DNA of 64,000 nt from Rhizophagus irregularis. Lineage: Eukaryota; Glomeromycota; Glomeromycetes; Glomerales; Glomeraceae. A program made the translations under genes and the position numbers. The stretch lies in assembly GCF_026210795.1 (NCBI RefSeq), contig NC_089433.1:992001-1056000 (forward strand), given 5' to 3'. The notes below the pieces were generated by a model. That model was given only the letters and a program-made list of their open reading frames with translations. It ran no database searches and was not told the DNA's origin. Below are positions 49,001 to 61,672 of this stretch, piece after piece; position 1 is the first letter of the stretch, and each line of letters begins with the position of its first letter.

Positions 49001-52000
49001 AACGAAATCACAAAATTGTAAAAATTGTGTAAATAATTCTTTTTTAGATATTTCCCGTGAAAATCTTTGGATACTGACTAAAATTATCATAATTCCGGCC
49101 TTGTGAAAATGTGCACAGCTAACAGTAAAGCTTTATTTATATATATTTTAGGGTCCTGGTAAATCATACAAAAGCTGCTGATATATAATTTCGGAATGAT
49201 CATTTTAATCGCTAACTTTAAAAAAGATGTTCTATATATATAATTTATAAATACTTATTTGTCTAGTGGTTCAAATAGTGACTTAATCTGTATTAATCAA
49301 TATTTTAGTGTTTCTACCTGATTGAATGCAAAGCTCAATTCAAGATTGGTATATAAGAAATCAATAATCGAAACTAAATAGGATGAAAGAATCGAAATTC
49401 AAATAAAACAGCGAAGACATTTAGCAATTTGCCGTGTTGTCAAGCCTTTTAAATTTTTTTTCAATTATTTGTCATCTAATATGTAATGTAAGTATTGATA
49501 GCATAAAATAATTGTTTGTAAAATTGAACTTGTTTATTTTTTTTTTATTTATTTCATCAAGTATAAAATCTTTAGTCACGTGACATTTCGACGCCGACCG
49601 GACGAATCTTATGAAAACAGCTGTAATGGCTGTGTATGAATTATTGACTTAACGGATTTATCTGCTCAACCGCTATACGAGAATTATCAGCTCAACGGCA
49701 GTAAAAGAATTAACAAAGTAATAGACTCATCTAGTTTCGTTCTACGATAATCTCTCAAAGTGGGTTGTGTAATCTCCCGCAGTCAATTGAAAAATTGGTC
49801 ACGATAAAAAATATCATTATTAAATAAATTTATTTAATTATATTATTTCATTTGTTCAAATTATCATGACAATGACTTTCTTTTTTTTAGCAAATAATTG
49901 TTTTTTAATATACTGTAAAATGTAAATACCCAACGAATACAATTTATAATTAACAATAAGGTTTTAATATCTACTTACTCAAATCGTTAATTATAATTGA
50001 AAATTTTTATTGAATAAAAAACATTTCGGAATTCGAAATACTTTTTAAATTTCTAAATAAATGTGTCGGAATTACTCTCAATTGAATGTAATACAACTAA
50101 TTTTTATATTGTTCTTATTGAATTAAATAACTCGTGAATTTAGGGAGAAATCGGTGAAAAAAAAAGTGAGGTAATTGTGGCTACCTTACTTTGTAATTTG
50201 AGTTTGGTTTAATTATATTTGGTTTAAATAAGTAAAAAATTAAATAATAATCGTGAACAAAGAATTCCTTTTAATAATTTATTTATATTAAATTCTCTTA
50301 TCAAAATGCACGATTAACAAACTTTGTACATATCTTGTTTTCATTATTTAACCGGAATTAAGCATATTTCGTTAAATTCATTTTTTTTTTAATAGAATAA
50401 TAGAATATTTTTAAATTCCTTGCGTTGTCATAATTCGTAAAGTTAATAGAAAGTAATAATTATTTTTCGTTGGTATTATTATCAATTCTAGGGACAACAA
50501 TTATAGGTCAATTATAATTTTTATATGATTTTGAATTTCTTTAGATAAATATTATCAAAATTTAATTCATAAACTAAAACTGAATTTTGTAATTGGTCTT
50601 AAATTGTGCGTAGTAAAAAAAAAATTAATAAGTCACGATCAAACTTTTTAAATTGTTTGACAATTAAAAAAAATATGCGTATATCGCTTTAATTTAAAAG
50701 TAAGATTTTTATATTTATTTATTTGTATAATGATTTGTTAAAATTAAAATTTCAACATTATTTCTTTTCCCATATATATATTATATATATGTGATATGTA
50801 TCTTTTCTAATAACCAGACTAGCCCGACCCGAGTACCCGATAATCCCGACAATAAAAATTTTCAAGTGTCCACTATATTTCGAATTTTGCTGTAAGTCAA
50901 ACCGGTTCTAACCTCTAGACTTTCAAGGAGATTGCGTGAGATTTCAAAAATCTAAAAGACCAATTTTTGCAGATCTCTTGGATTTTTTTAACGATATCCA
51001 TACTTCCTGAATACATTAATAAAATAGACTCTTGATAAAATGACTTGTAATTATGATATAGATACTTTGAAAGAATATTAAAAAAAGTATCAGTTTTTTC
51101 GGTTGTATTGTTGACTAAATTTAATTAAAGCACTTACCAGATCCTATATGATCGTGTTATTTACAATTACTTAAAATTTTAAGAAATATGATAACGTCTC
51201 TGGCTATCATCATCCTTTCGTATCACTGGCTACTATTAAAAAGAAATAAAATTTTACAAGGTACTTTATAATGCGTTTAATTGTTTCATGATTAAAATTT
51301 AATAATATTTTTGTATTAATCATACATGGTGTGTTTCCTGTCAGGATCTAATAGATTATAATGAATATAAATTCATAATAATATTAATAATAAATAGCAG
51401 TATTGCAAAGGATGCAAAAAAATAATAATAATTTCGTTCGTCATTAATTGATAATCATATCGTACCTGTAATATCTGTCGCTAACGACAATTAACCTATA
51501 AAACGGCAAAATCCTGCATACGGTGATCAAATGATTGAATTGCGCAGATTTTTGACAAAAAAAAAAATTAACTAATAATGACACAGACCAAGAAAATAAC
51601 GTTAATTCAAAAAGTTTTCCAAAGAAAATGCCGATCGCGTTGTAGAAATTATATTTAATACAGATGAATATATGTGATTGTATAATACTTAATATAATTC
51701 GATTTTATCGTTTTAAATTTGTACAAATAATTTTTTTTATTATTATATAATTGATTTTTAATATTAATTTAGATATCATGAATCAATTGGATCATGTAGT
51801 ATAAAGAAACCAAAATCAAATTTGTTTTTAAAATTACTCATTAAAAACGATCATGTAAAATTAGACGGGTCCAGAAAGAACTGTCTACAATTATTGTTAG
51901 TGAAAAACTTAGGATCCGCTGCGGGATAACTTAAATGTATAACATGAAAATTGGTAATAAGTCAAAACTGAGAATAATTCTGACCAGCATTACAAGACAT

Positions 52001-52009
52001 AAATGTATA
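46011..52009. other. 6-kb gene-poor stretch
   Basis: No gene supported. Relics: a likely pogo-type fragment at 47477-47600 (cagtaaaattcgataaaccgg and complementary ccggagtttactag about 80 bp later), and a half copy (50866-50894) of the foldback element at 56219-56284. A tRNA-like word near 46905 was rejected. Confidence 0.45.
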
Positions 52010-52040
52010 CTAGCAAAAGCCCGTTGCTTCGCACGGGTTC
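52010..52040 (-). mobile_element. Helitron-like 3' terminus
   Basis: On the minus strand a hairpin with a 5-bp GC stem and 8-nt loop (ACCCGT-GCGAAGCA-ACGGGC) is followed by CTTTTG and then CTAG, with T as the next base. Hairpin, about 6-10 nt, CTRR, insertion next to T is the known Helitron 3' end. The element would extend towards higher coordinates. No Rep/helicase gene is seen, so it would be a non-autonomous copy or a solitary end. Confidence 0.5.
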
Positions 52041-53205
52041 AATGAACTTAAAACCGTATAGTAAATTGCGCACACAAATAATATTAGCTGTTACATGAAC
52101 AAAAATATTAAATTCTTTAAATTTATCATAATTTTAGTGATAAATAGGTCAATAAAAATGATTAACATTCATGATACATTTTAGCGAAGAATCGTGATAT
52201 ACGGTAGCCAACGAAAATGATCAGCGTTTATTACACTAATCAAACTATAGATAAATTATTTAATTTTTTCTGATAGGCCAGCCCTACAATCATGTCCTTA
52301 AAATTATTGTTAGAATTAAGGTTAACCGGTAAAACCATTTAGACATTTAGACAATATATTGTCTAATGTGTGCAGAAAATATGAACTACTTTACAAGGTT
52401 AATGATTGCCTTTTTTTAATAATGAAACATGATCTCCTTACGGTTAAATAATTCAAGTAAATCAGATTGGTACAGGTTAATTAACTAATCGATTTATTAA
52501 CTGGTTAAGGCTAATAATTTGACTGGTCACAATAGAATTTTTTACAAAACCTCCATTAAGCGTTAGATAATAGCTTTTTTTGTTAAGCGTTATGCAAAAT
52601 TTGAAAGTTTATGTAAGTCAATATTTATTACGTTTCAGTTACAATGTTACACATGCTTTGTATTACAGAAATTCAATAAAGATTTTCAAAGTACATAAAT
52701 AAATTTTCATCACGTGCATGTCATCATTATACTTTCATTGGTGTAAATTTTTTGACATTTTCTTATATTTAATAAAAAACGAAACATGCCAATTAATTCA
52801 TAACTGTTTGATGTGTGTCATATCTAAGAAATTTAATGTAATTGTGAACAAATAATAAATTAGTGATGTAATTTACCGAACATTTTTCATTGCGCGGTGA
52901 TTTTTAGAAAGATATTACCATCCTTTTTTTGTAATATATATATCGCGATGATCTAAAATTATCCAAAATATCATAAGTGGTTTTCAAATAAATATACTAA
53001 ACGAGTTAATATTTTCTTAAATAGAAAATTAAATTGTTATAACATGTTTATATACGTAATTAGTATAGAAGCTAATCATACTTATTTTGGTTATCTGCAT
53101 TTCTGTTTATTCATATATATTATGGGATGAATTATTTCTTTGTTATGAGGGCCGATAATATTCTAAAATTGTCAAATTTGTAATAAGGAATATCAGTTGG
53201 TTAAA
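52041..53205. other. Intergenic, possibly Helitron interior
   Basis: No coding content seen. The 5' end of the putative Helitron (TC on the minus strand) could not be placed. Confidence 0.3.
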
Positions 53206-53215
53206 TATATAAATA
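53206..53215 (+). promoter_or_regulatory. TATA box candidate of the glycosyltransferase gene
   Basis: TATATAAATA lies 79 bp before ATG 53294. Confidence 0.4.
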
Positions 53216-53293
53216 AGGAGATATTTTACCTTTGACTCTATATCAAAAATTCAAAATATTAAAAATAACATTAAAATTTCGATAAAGATCAAA

Positions 53294-55262
53294 ATGGTTA
53301 AAAAACACTTTATTTTTTTATTATCGATATTCGTCTTATTGAATCATGTTTATATTTATGTTGATGCTACGCGTGATTACGCTCCCAGGAACACTGGTAT
53401 AGAGCTTTCTTCTAAAAATATTTTGGTTGGTTCTTATATTGGAGGAAGAAGTCATCTTAAACCAGCACTAGACATTGCTGCTATATTAGCTGAAAGAGGT
53501 CACAATGTAAATAACAAAAATTTCGCTTATAGTATGATTTTATTAATCATTTACAAACTTATCTTTTATCTCCCTATTCAATTCTTGATACGTAGGTAAC
53601 ACTATTAACATCAGGATATTATACGCCATCATTAGAATATCCAAATATCAAACAAGTTACACTAGGACCCGCACTAAATTACAAAGAGATATTAAATTCA
53701 AAATTTCATAAAGAATTTGAATTTAAAGAAATATTACCTTTTATAGAAAATGGAATAATAGCCTACAGAGAAACTTATCAAAAATATAAAAATGTTGCTA
53801 AAGATTATAATATAGATTTGTTTATTTGTGATAATCTATTGAATGAAGCTTGTTTAGATATTGCTAACACTCTAAAGAAACCTGTTGTTGGAATAAGTTC
53901 CTTTTTTAAACGTAATTATGAATTTTTATCATATAATATTTTAATTTGAAAAAATCCCGAATAACATTACTTCTATTAATTTAGATACACTTGGACCACA
54001 AAAAACTGGTCCAAACTCTCCATGTAATGTTTCATTAGAAAATGAATCTTTTTTGGAGAGATTTAAGTGTATTATAGTAAACCCTTTTAATATAGATTAT
54101 ATGATGTATCCTTTTATAAAGAAGTTAAATAATTTCAGAGAACAAGTTAATGCCAAACCTATATATATGGGAAATTCGCAAAAACTCTCTTTGCATCTAG
54201 TTGACACTTTCTTCGGTTTTGAGGTAATTATAATAATTAATCAAACCTGCTTTATTAATACTAATAAAAAAAATATTTTTTTTTATTTAGCTACCACAAA
54301 CATTACCACCAAACGTTCAGGTAATTGATATCTCTTTTTATTTTATTAATATGTAATAGCTAAATAAATATTATTTTTTACTTTAATAGGAAATTGGTCC
54401 TGTATTATCGGAAGAATATCCATCACTTACGTCTGAACTCTCTGATTTTATAAATGCACACGAACGTGTTTTGTATGTAGCTTTTGGTACACGTTTTCAT
54501 GGAACCGTCGATAACAACAACAAGCTTTTACAATCATTCGTCGAAGCAATCAATAAAAAAATAATTGATGGCGTAGTTTGGGCATTAGTTGTAACACCAG
54601 AAGATAGCTACTCTCCGACATTAACCTTATCTGATGGTTCACATATTCAAACTTCGCTAATCCTAGATAACAAACATCCACATATTCATATTTCAAAGTT
54701 TGCACCACAATTCGCTATACTTAATCATACCAATACAAAATTATTTTTTTCTCATGGAGGCGCAGGAAGTTCCCATGAATCTCTTTATACTGGTACTCCT
54801 ATGTTAGTATTACCTTTTGGTGCTGATCAAATGAGTAATGCTGAAAAATTAAAATTAGCTGGTGTTGCATTAACATTAAATAAATTTACCTTGGATGTTA
54901 GTGATATTATAAACAAAATAGACTTTTTATTAAAAGATGAGAATATAAAGAAAAATTCAAAGAGAATGGAAGTATTAGCCAAAATTAATAGCAAGAGAAA
55001 ATATAGAGCTGCTGATACAATTGAATATATTTTACATAGCAGTAGTATTAATGGAGGTGTTAATGAAGAATTTTTAAATGAATGGATTCCTGCTGAATAT
55101 AGGATGGGATTTATTAAAGGAAATAATTATGACATTTATGGAGCTTTTTTTGGTATCATTTTTGGACTTATTTGTGGAATTCTCTGTGTTACGTTCATAT
55201 CAATTAGAATTATTTTAAAAAGAATTATTTCTTCTTGTAATCAAAAACGAAAGAGTGAATAA
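53294..55262 (+). CDS. UDP-glycosyltransferase (GT1 family), membrane-anchored
   Basis: Five exons: 53294-53506, 53596-53911, 53985-54223, 54291-54320 (30 nt) and 54390-55262; introns of 89, 73, 67 and 69 bp, all GT-AG and in phase; 556 residues. Residues 1-26 form a signal peptide. The N-terminal acceptor-binding half begins ILVGSYIGGRSHLKPALDIA and continues with AERGHNVTLLTSGYY. The C-terminal half carries the UGT donor-binding signature: HISKFAPQFAILNHTNTKLF then FSHGGAGSSHESLYTGTPM then LPFGADQMSNA, with the His-Gly-Gly and the final Asp-Gln that contact the nucleotide sugar in known UGTs. Near the end a membrane helix (FFGIIFGLICGILCVTFISI) precedes a basic tail (KR...KRKSE). The layout matches ER-type UGTs that move a sugar from UDP-sugar to a lipid or small hydrophobic acceptor; the acceptor is unknown. 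Intron 2 is the least certain, since the ordinary frame there runs to a stop at 53947. Confidence 0.85.
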
Positions 55263-55268
55263 TTATTA

Positions 55269-55664
55269 CATATGGGGACGCCCACAGCAAAAGCCGGGGC
55301 TCGGCCAAAATTTTGATTTTAAAATTTTATTATAATTATATATTTATTAATCCAATCTTTTAGAGAAAAAAAAATTTTTTATTCATAGCATATTAAAAAA
55401 ATATAATATTTTATAATTTATGATTTTTGTATTTTTATTTTATTATATTTAATGGATAATATAAACTTGCTAGAAAAAAAACCAATGTTTTAATGAATTC
55501 CTTGCAAAATTTTACCCTAGTTTGCAAAAAACTGATTTTAAAAATCTTTAAAAATGATAAAATAAATTGCGATTTACTAAATTAACCAATAATATTAAAT
55601 TGTGATTTTCGCAAAATCATGTGATTTGCCGAGCCCCGGCTTTTGCTGCGGGCGTCCCCATATG
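55269..55664. mobile_element. 396-bp foldback element abutting the UGT stop
   Basis: Ends CATATGGGGACGCCC and GGGCGTCCCCATATG, with pairing continuing through AGCAAAAGCCGGGGCTCGGC; TA on both sides (55267-55268 and 55665-55666). It starts 6 bp after the UGT stop codon, so the gene's 3' UTR and poly(A) site must lie in or beyond it. AT-rich core without coding frame. Confidence 0.85.
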
Positions 55665-56218
55665 TAGTATATGCTGTGCATATATTTTTTTTTTGTATAA
55701 AATTTTCTGTTATTTCATTATTTTAATAAATTAGATTGCAATCACTTGATATATTATTTTAATATCGTCGTTTTCGAAATGGTGTGATAATGGCCATTTA
55801 TTAATCGTTCATCAGTAGCCACCAGTATTTTTTTTTTTTCAAATATACCAGCTTATATACCATTTTGTAAACCGTGGAACAATGGTTGGTACACTGTCGG
55901 TTCTTTAATTCAGCCGGAATTATCAAAAAAAAAAATCCTCGAAAAATCTTTTTTCGAAGAATGTTTGCATTTATCTCAGAAAGATCATTAACTGAAAAAA
56001 ATAAAAACGAACGAGAGGAATAATTAAAAAAACTCATTTTGATTGGTATGGGTTCAATATGTACCTCATTTTTATTTTTTTCGTAATTATACTTGAATTA
56101 TCTTTAAAATAAATTGATTTATAAAAAATTATTTAAAATTATCTCACGTGACAATATAAATTATAGATTTGTAATTCCGGCCGACATCGTCAATTTGGCC
56201 TGAATTAATTCAGTATTA

Positions 56219-56284
56219 CAGCAAAATTCGAAATATACTCATTTAATATAGTGGACAGTGTCCACTATATTTTGAATTTTGCTG
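56219..56284. mobile_element. 66-bp palindromic element, TA-flanked
   Basis: CAGCAAAATTCGAAATATA and tatagtggaca in the left arm pair with tgtccactatattttgaattttgctg on the right; the left arm has an 11-bp insertion. TA on both sides (56217-56218, 56285-56286). A half copy lies at 50866-50894. Confidence 0.7.
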
Positions 56285-56511
56285 TAAATTTAAATGACAT
56301 AATGACCTGAATGTACCACGTCCCGACCGTCCCTCGTTCCGTCGTCCCGTATACCCGTATACAATTATAAGAAAATCACGCACGAATTAAGATTTGATTT
56401 AACAAACTTGATCGATTTAAATATTTTAATATCGATATACGTAAAACGAATGAGATAATCGTCGTATGACTTCTCTAAATAAATTTCCATCTAGTAAAAT
56501 TTTCCGATCTT

Positions 56512-56753
56512 AGGCCGGACAAAAAAAAATTTTAGATTCTCGTGACCCGGCCGGGTCAGTTTTTCGAAAAATGGAAATTTTTTTTTTATAGTAAAAAAAT
56601 TTTATCACGTGATTTTAAGTTTTTTGGCCAATGTTGCATAAAAAAATTTTACATATGAGAAAATTTTACATATATAAAAAAAAAGTGCCGGCCGGCCGGG
56701 TCATTTTTAAAATTTTATGTCACGAGAATCTAAAAATTTTTTTTGCCCGGCCT
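56512..56753. mobile_element. Foldback element with AGGCCGG ends
   Basis: Left AGGCCGGACAAAAAAAAATT then AGATTCTCGTGAC; right complement GTCACGAGAATCT then GCCCGGCCT. Inner CCCGGCCGGGTCA and CCGGCCGGCCGGGTCA boxes are also present. No coding frame. Confidence 0.75.
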
Positions 56754-57133
56754 TATATTAAATAATTTTCTTTTATGAAAAGATATTGAAAGATAAGAAA
56801 TCCAGAAATCTTAGGATTCTTTAACATTATTTACTTTTATTAAAACGAAACAAAATAGGTACTTAAATATAATTTGACAATTGTAATTTATTTCTCTTAT
56901 CACCTAAGATACATATAATATTGATATATTAAAAGATGATAATAAACTTTATTATTAAGTCAGATTAAAAAAAATATGAATGAAGTTATAATGGTATGCA
57001 ATTTGTAACTATATTAAGAAATATCTAATGACGAAATCAATCGTCGTCTCGTAAATTTCAATTGATTATTTTGAATATTTAAATCATATATTTTAATCTA
57101 ATATGAATATGTATAATTATTAAATTTAAAAAT

Positions 57134-57922
57134 TTAAATAAGGAAGTATAATATTAAACAAGTAAACATCAAATAAATATTCGATGAAATTATTGAAGCA
57201 CTGCTGAATGGTTTATTATTACCACCAGATTTATTTGGACTCGTAAATCCGCCTTTTTCAAATACAGTATCACTACCCGAAAATGCGACATTTATTGTTT
57301 GTGGATTTGAGAAAGGATTTGTTACCGATAAACAATATTTCGCAGCAGTACCTATAGGAATATCCCCCGTATCTTGATCACATACCGTAACAATTTTTTC
57401 ATGACATGATAATGAATCAATAAAACTAAAACCAGAAGGGCTTTCCAACTGAGCCGAAATTCCTTTACCAGCACCCAATGTAGATGGAATTTTTCCTGGT
57501 GTTGCGATTCCAAAACCTGGAGTAATTGGCGTTGAATCTGGTACTATTCTAACACTATAACCTATAATAATATATACGATTTTTTATTAGAGAGATTTCT
57601 CTTTCAACAAAAAGTGATGGAAGAATTGCAAAAAAAAGAGTTGGGGAAGGAATAATAAATAATACTTACTAACATATTTTGTCGACGTATCACTACAGAA
57701 TTTCCAAGTACCATTATTTGGAGGAACTTTTGCGGTCTTATATGGAACAGTAACTGCACCTAAATCTACTGGTTGTTCTTGAGAGAAAACAGAAATAACC
57801 TGTAATTATAAATTAAAATTCAAACAGATTTAAATATTAATTTTTTTTTTTTTAAAAAAAAAGAACGTGAATTAAGAACATACCAGTGAACTCAAGAATA
57901 AAGCAAAAATCAACAATTTCAT
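57134..57922 (-). CDS. Secreted orphan protein, probably GPI-anchored
   Basis: Three exons on the minus strand: 57922-57884, 57799-57670 and 57561-57134, with GT-AG introns of 84 and 108 bp in phase; 198 residues. Residues 1-19 are a signal peptide (MKLLIFALFLSSLVISVFS, cleavage probably before QEQP). The mature part has few cysteines (WKFCSD, SCHEK, VCDQD, KYCLS), which could form two disulfides. The C-terminus is a Ser/Asn/Gly-rich spacer (FTSPNKSGGNNKPFSSAS) followed by a hydrophobic tail (IYLMFTCLILYFLI) with no charged residues after it, the usual form of a GPI signal. No known domain recognised. A wall or plasma-membrane surface role is inferred. A T13A9 tract lies inside intron 1. Confidence 0.75.
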
Positions 57923-60282
57923 TTTTATTATTCAAAGGGATTCAAAAAATTAATTTAAAATTATGATATTTAATTTTAATTGAAAAGTTGAAAGCGAAAA
58001 TACTCTCTTTATTTATTTATTTTTTTACGATTACTAATATGAAATACAGGAATAATTGATTATTTCAAATGTATACCGATAAGGTAACATTAAATAAAAA
58101 AAAAAAGATTATATAAATTGATTATGCCATCAAATTGAGGATTAAATTCCGATTTCCGACCAAATTAATAAGAAAAACAAACGCATGCAAGATCAAACCT
58201 TGTTCTTTAAACATTGCATTTGTTTATTATCTTTGATGTAATACCAATTTAATAATTTTTTTCCTATTTAAAGAAATTATCCGTTTTAGTATGAAATTAA
58301 TGTCAGTCAATATTATGAAATTTTAATAATTATTACTTAATGTGGATGTGAAGGTAGCGTTGCCATGTACATGGAAAATCACTATTAGTGTAACAGAACA
58401 GATCATCATTTCTCCGTAGTAATTTTAATGTTACTCAAATGTAAATTTTGAAGCAAGACGACGAAACATAATTTATATTCCCAATTAATGAAAATAATAA
58501 ATTTATTCGTAAGTTACCGATTCAGCTATCAAAGTAGTTATATTATGTTGGCAATGTTCTTGTGTGTACCCATCTTTATTGTACACTGACCTCTTTTTCA
58601 TTCCTGATTGTCAAAAAAACTCATAAAACTCTTAGTAGGCTGAAAGAAAAATTTGGAACAGAATTTGTTAATATGCAATAATTCCACAGAGAATTAAATA
58701 ATAATATAACAAATTCACATGAACATTTGTTTACTAAAAATCGTTCGGTGTAACAGAACAGATCGTCATTTCTCCGTTCTCAATTTAATGTTACTCTAAT
58801 GTAAATTTTGATGCAAGAAGACGAAATACAATTAATATTTACCCAATTAAAGGAAATTAATTAATTCAATTTCATAAATTATTTAATTTATATTATAATT
58901 GGAATTAAAAATGTTTTACTTACAATTAGCCCATTGTACAATGACCATTATAAAACGTTTATTTTTATTTCTCATTTTTGTGTTGAAATTGAACTTCCAG
59001 AAGGAATTAACTTAATTATAATTGGTCAGAATTTTGATCAATATCGATCAAAATCGACTAACAATTACGTCGAGTAAAATTTAAATAAATGTACTTTGAT
59101 AAAATCTAACAGGAAAATATTCTAATATATATTAAAATTAGCAAGTGAAAAATTTTTATATTTATTATTTATTAAAATAAAAATTTAGGTTTTAAATTAT
59201 GTTAATTAACGTCTTACCAAATTTTCGATTTTTGCCCAATTGGATTCACGGCAGGACTTGTGTGGGACAATCAAATCCCAACGGTGTGGCTGTGTAGTGC
59301 AACATTATCTTAAAAAATTCCATTGCCGAGTACCCATGCAAGGTAGATACTACATAATTTTTACAATTATTAATAACTTTGAACAATTTGTCCAAGCTCA
59401 TATCAAAAAAAAAAGGCCGTATACTCTAATGTAGTCGACGGATTTAATTCCTCTCCAGGTTATTTCCTGATGACCTTGCCGGAAGCGCTTTCATCTGAAA
59501 AAGTGCTCTGATTCGTCTAATTTTCACGTTCCTATGGGAATAGATACAGTATAAAAGCGAAACGCTTTATTATAACTTCGTATTCTTAGAAAATATGAGT
59601 TTGGATACAGAATCATGAATCATTACATCATACTAATATGCCATATGTCATGATGTGGCCGGATAATCCTCCTGTAAATGTTTCATAATTAAGTACGGCA
59701 AGATACAAAGCTGTGAGAATTTCTACTGTTATTTTTTTTTTACAATTTACAATAATAAATTGATTAATTGTCGTTTATTTCTTATCTAAGTTGATATCTC
59801 ATCGCGCTCATTTAGTCAACTCAATGAATTTAATCGATCAAGATCGAGCTTAATTCTCTGTGCTAAAAAGTTCTGCGCATTCATGGATAATCAATTGTCG
59901 GGTAATAAAATGCATAATTACGTTTATAATTTTGACTTTCATTTACCTATGTCACAATATAGTTTAGGTTTTATGATAAATAAATTAAATGGATTAGTAA
60001 TTTTAGTAATCATCCTGAAATTGACAGCGCGATCACGGGAACATCTCATTGGCGCTCATTGAATATTCGAAACCGGCTGAAATTTTATGTTCATTTTTTT
60101 ATAAGTTTGTATAGATTTTTGTGAGGCTTTGTATTCTTTTTTTTTTCTAATCCCTAATAAAATTTCATCCATTAGAAAACAGTAATAATAAAAAGTACAT
60201 ATAAATTTACGAAAATCTAAGAATTTATTGCCGTACATAATAATATACGTAAACAAGATGGTGTGTAAAACGTAGTCATATA
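57923..60282. other. Intergenic with a direct duplication
   Basis: No gene supported. The direct repeat at 58384-58502 / 58744-58862 is listed separately. At 59240-59345 a Cys-rich open stretch (DLCGTIKSQRCGCVVQHYL) is slightly GC-richer but not identified. Confidence 0.45.
58384..58862. repeat. Direct duplication of about 119 bp, 360 bp apart
   Basis: 58384-58502 and 58744-58862 share gtgtaacagaacagatc, tcatttctccg, taatgttactc, aatgtaaattttga and aag.cgacgaaa, differing at scattered positions. No coding frame. Confidence 0.8.
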
Positions 60283-60960
60283 CCTGATTTCTTTGATGAT
60301 GTTGAATTCAAATACGACCATAGTAATACCACTGGAAAAGTTTTAATGGTAAATTCGATAATTTGATCTCTTAGAATTATAACCAGGATAATTTAAATAT
60401 AGTTAAGACATTTTAATCAATGAACAATTATTCATTAATTTTTACGGTAATAAATTATTCCTGAGTTCTTTATTTGTTCTAAAGTTGGCAATCGTTCCAT
60501 GAGTTTTACGTGTTTCATTAGAAACATGTTTTGCTGCTAGAATAGCACAATACCGAAAACAGGGTTATAGAAGGTATTTTTTTTTTTCATGTGTACAAGA
60601 TAAAGATACTGAAGAGCTGCGATAGATAATCGATCAAATTCAATACAATTTAAATTGATCAACAAATTTGAGAAAATATTAGTGGTATTGCATCCACAAC
60701 TTTTGATAATAATTCTGGTGAGTAATTTTTTGTACAATTCTTTTCTAAAATATTACTAAGAACTTTCATGATAGAATTCTGAAGGTCTGGTAACTGAAAT
60801 AATTCGCGACGTAGTAAGTTTCAATTATATTATTTTTGTTAAAGAATTTTCTTTAACTGACTATTAGTTCTATATCGCTACATTTTGGATTATTTATTAA
60901 TAATTTAAGTCTTGAACTAATGAAAACCTTACGCTATTTTTTAAAAATTTTTTTAGGAAT
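60283..60960 (-). pseudogene. Decayed copy of the neighbouring BTB gene
   Basis: Segments match the BTB-BACK-SPRY gene at 61814-63262 in order on the same strand: 60286-60350 matches its 3' end, 60470-60545 matches 62530-62610, 60590-60720 matches 62680-62830 (ELLSK, IEFDRLSIAALQYL against IEFGRLSITALEYL), and 60891-60960 matches its first codons. The SPRY interior and the core of the BTB domain are missing and there are frameshifts. A tandem duplicate that has lost more than half its length. Confidence 0.75.
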
Positions 60961-61670
60961 AAATATTTATTTGTGATAGAAAAACAAATTTATTTTGTAA
61001 ATAATTTTTTATTCGTACTGTGTGTTGTACTAGCTAAAATAAATAAAATCAGTCATGTGTAAAAAAAAATTTCAAAAATCGTTAGCGTAATATTTTTAGT
61101 CTACGGCAATGCTGCGCCTTCATGGATTGCTCATTTGTGATCACGTGATATCATAAATTTCGTTTTTTTTTTTTTGAATAAACGCGGTGTAAACCTTATG
61201 TACTTATCATAGAACTTTTAAAATGCACGTCCTAATCGTATTTTAGCCTGCTCTATAACTTTACTTATAAGACTAACAAGGGTTTAGTATACTAATTTTG
61301 GCTTTTACATATAATATAATATAGGGGTGCTACGGCTGCTGCGCACCTGCGTATAAATTTTAAATCCTATTTATTAATTTATGACTGGTATATTTCCATT
61401 TGATAAATGGATTCAATATTTTGCATTATAGATTCAATCATCGGGATGTCTTTGAGTGAAGACGAACGGATATCGGGGTGCGCCGTAAAGATTTATAAAC
61501 GATTATGGAATATTTTCATTGAAGTCCACATGCACAAGTCCGAAATTTTAATTCATATAAATTATTATTGTTCTAACAATTTGTAAAAGAAATTTTTTTA
61601 TCTGATGACAAAGGTTAGTTAAAAATACAATTTTATTTAAATTATTCTTTTTTACGATGATAATTTAACA
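60961..61670. other. Intergenic
   Basis: No gene seen between the decayed and intact BTB copies. Confidence 0.5.
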
Positions 61671-61672
61671 TA

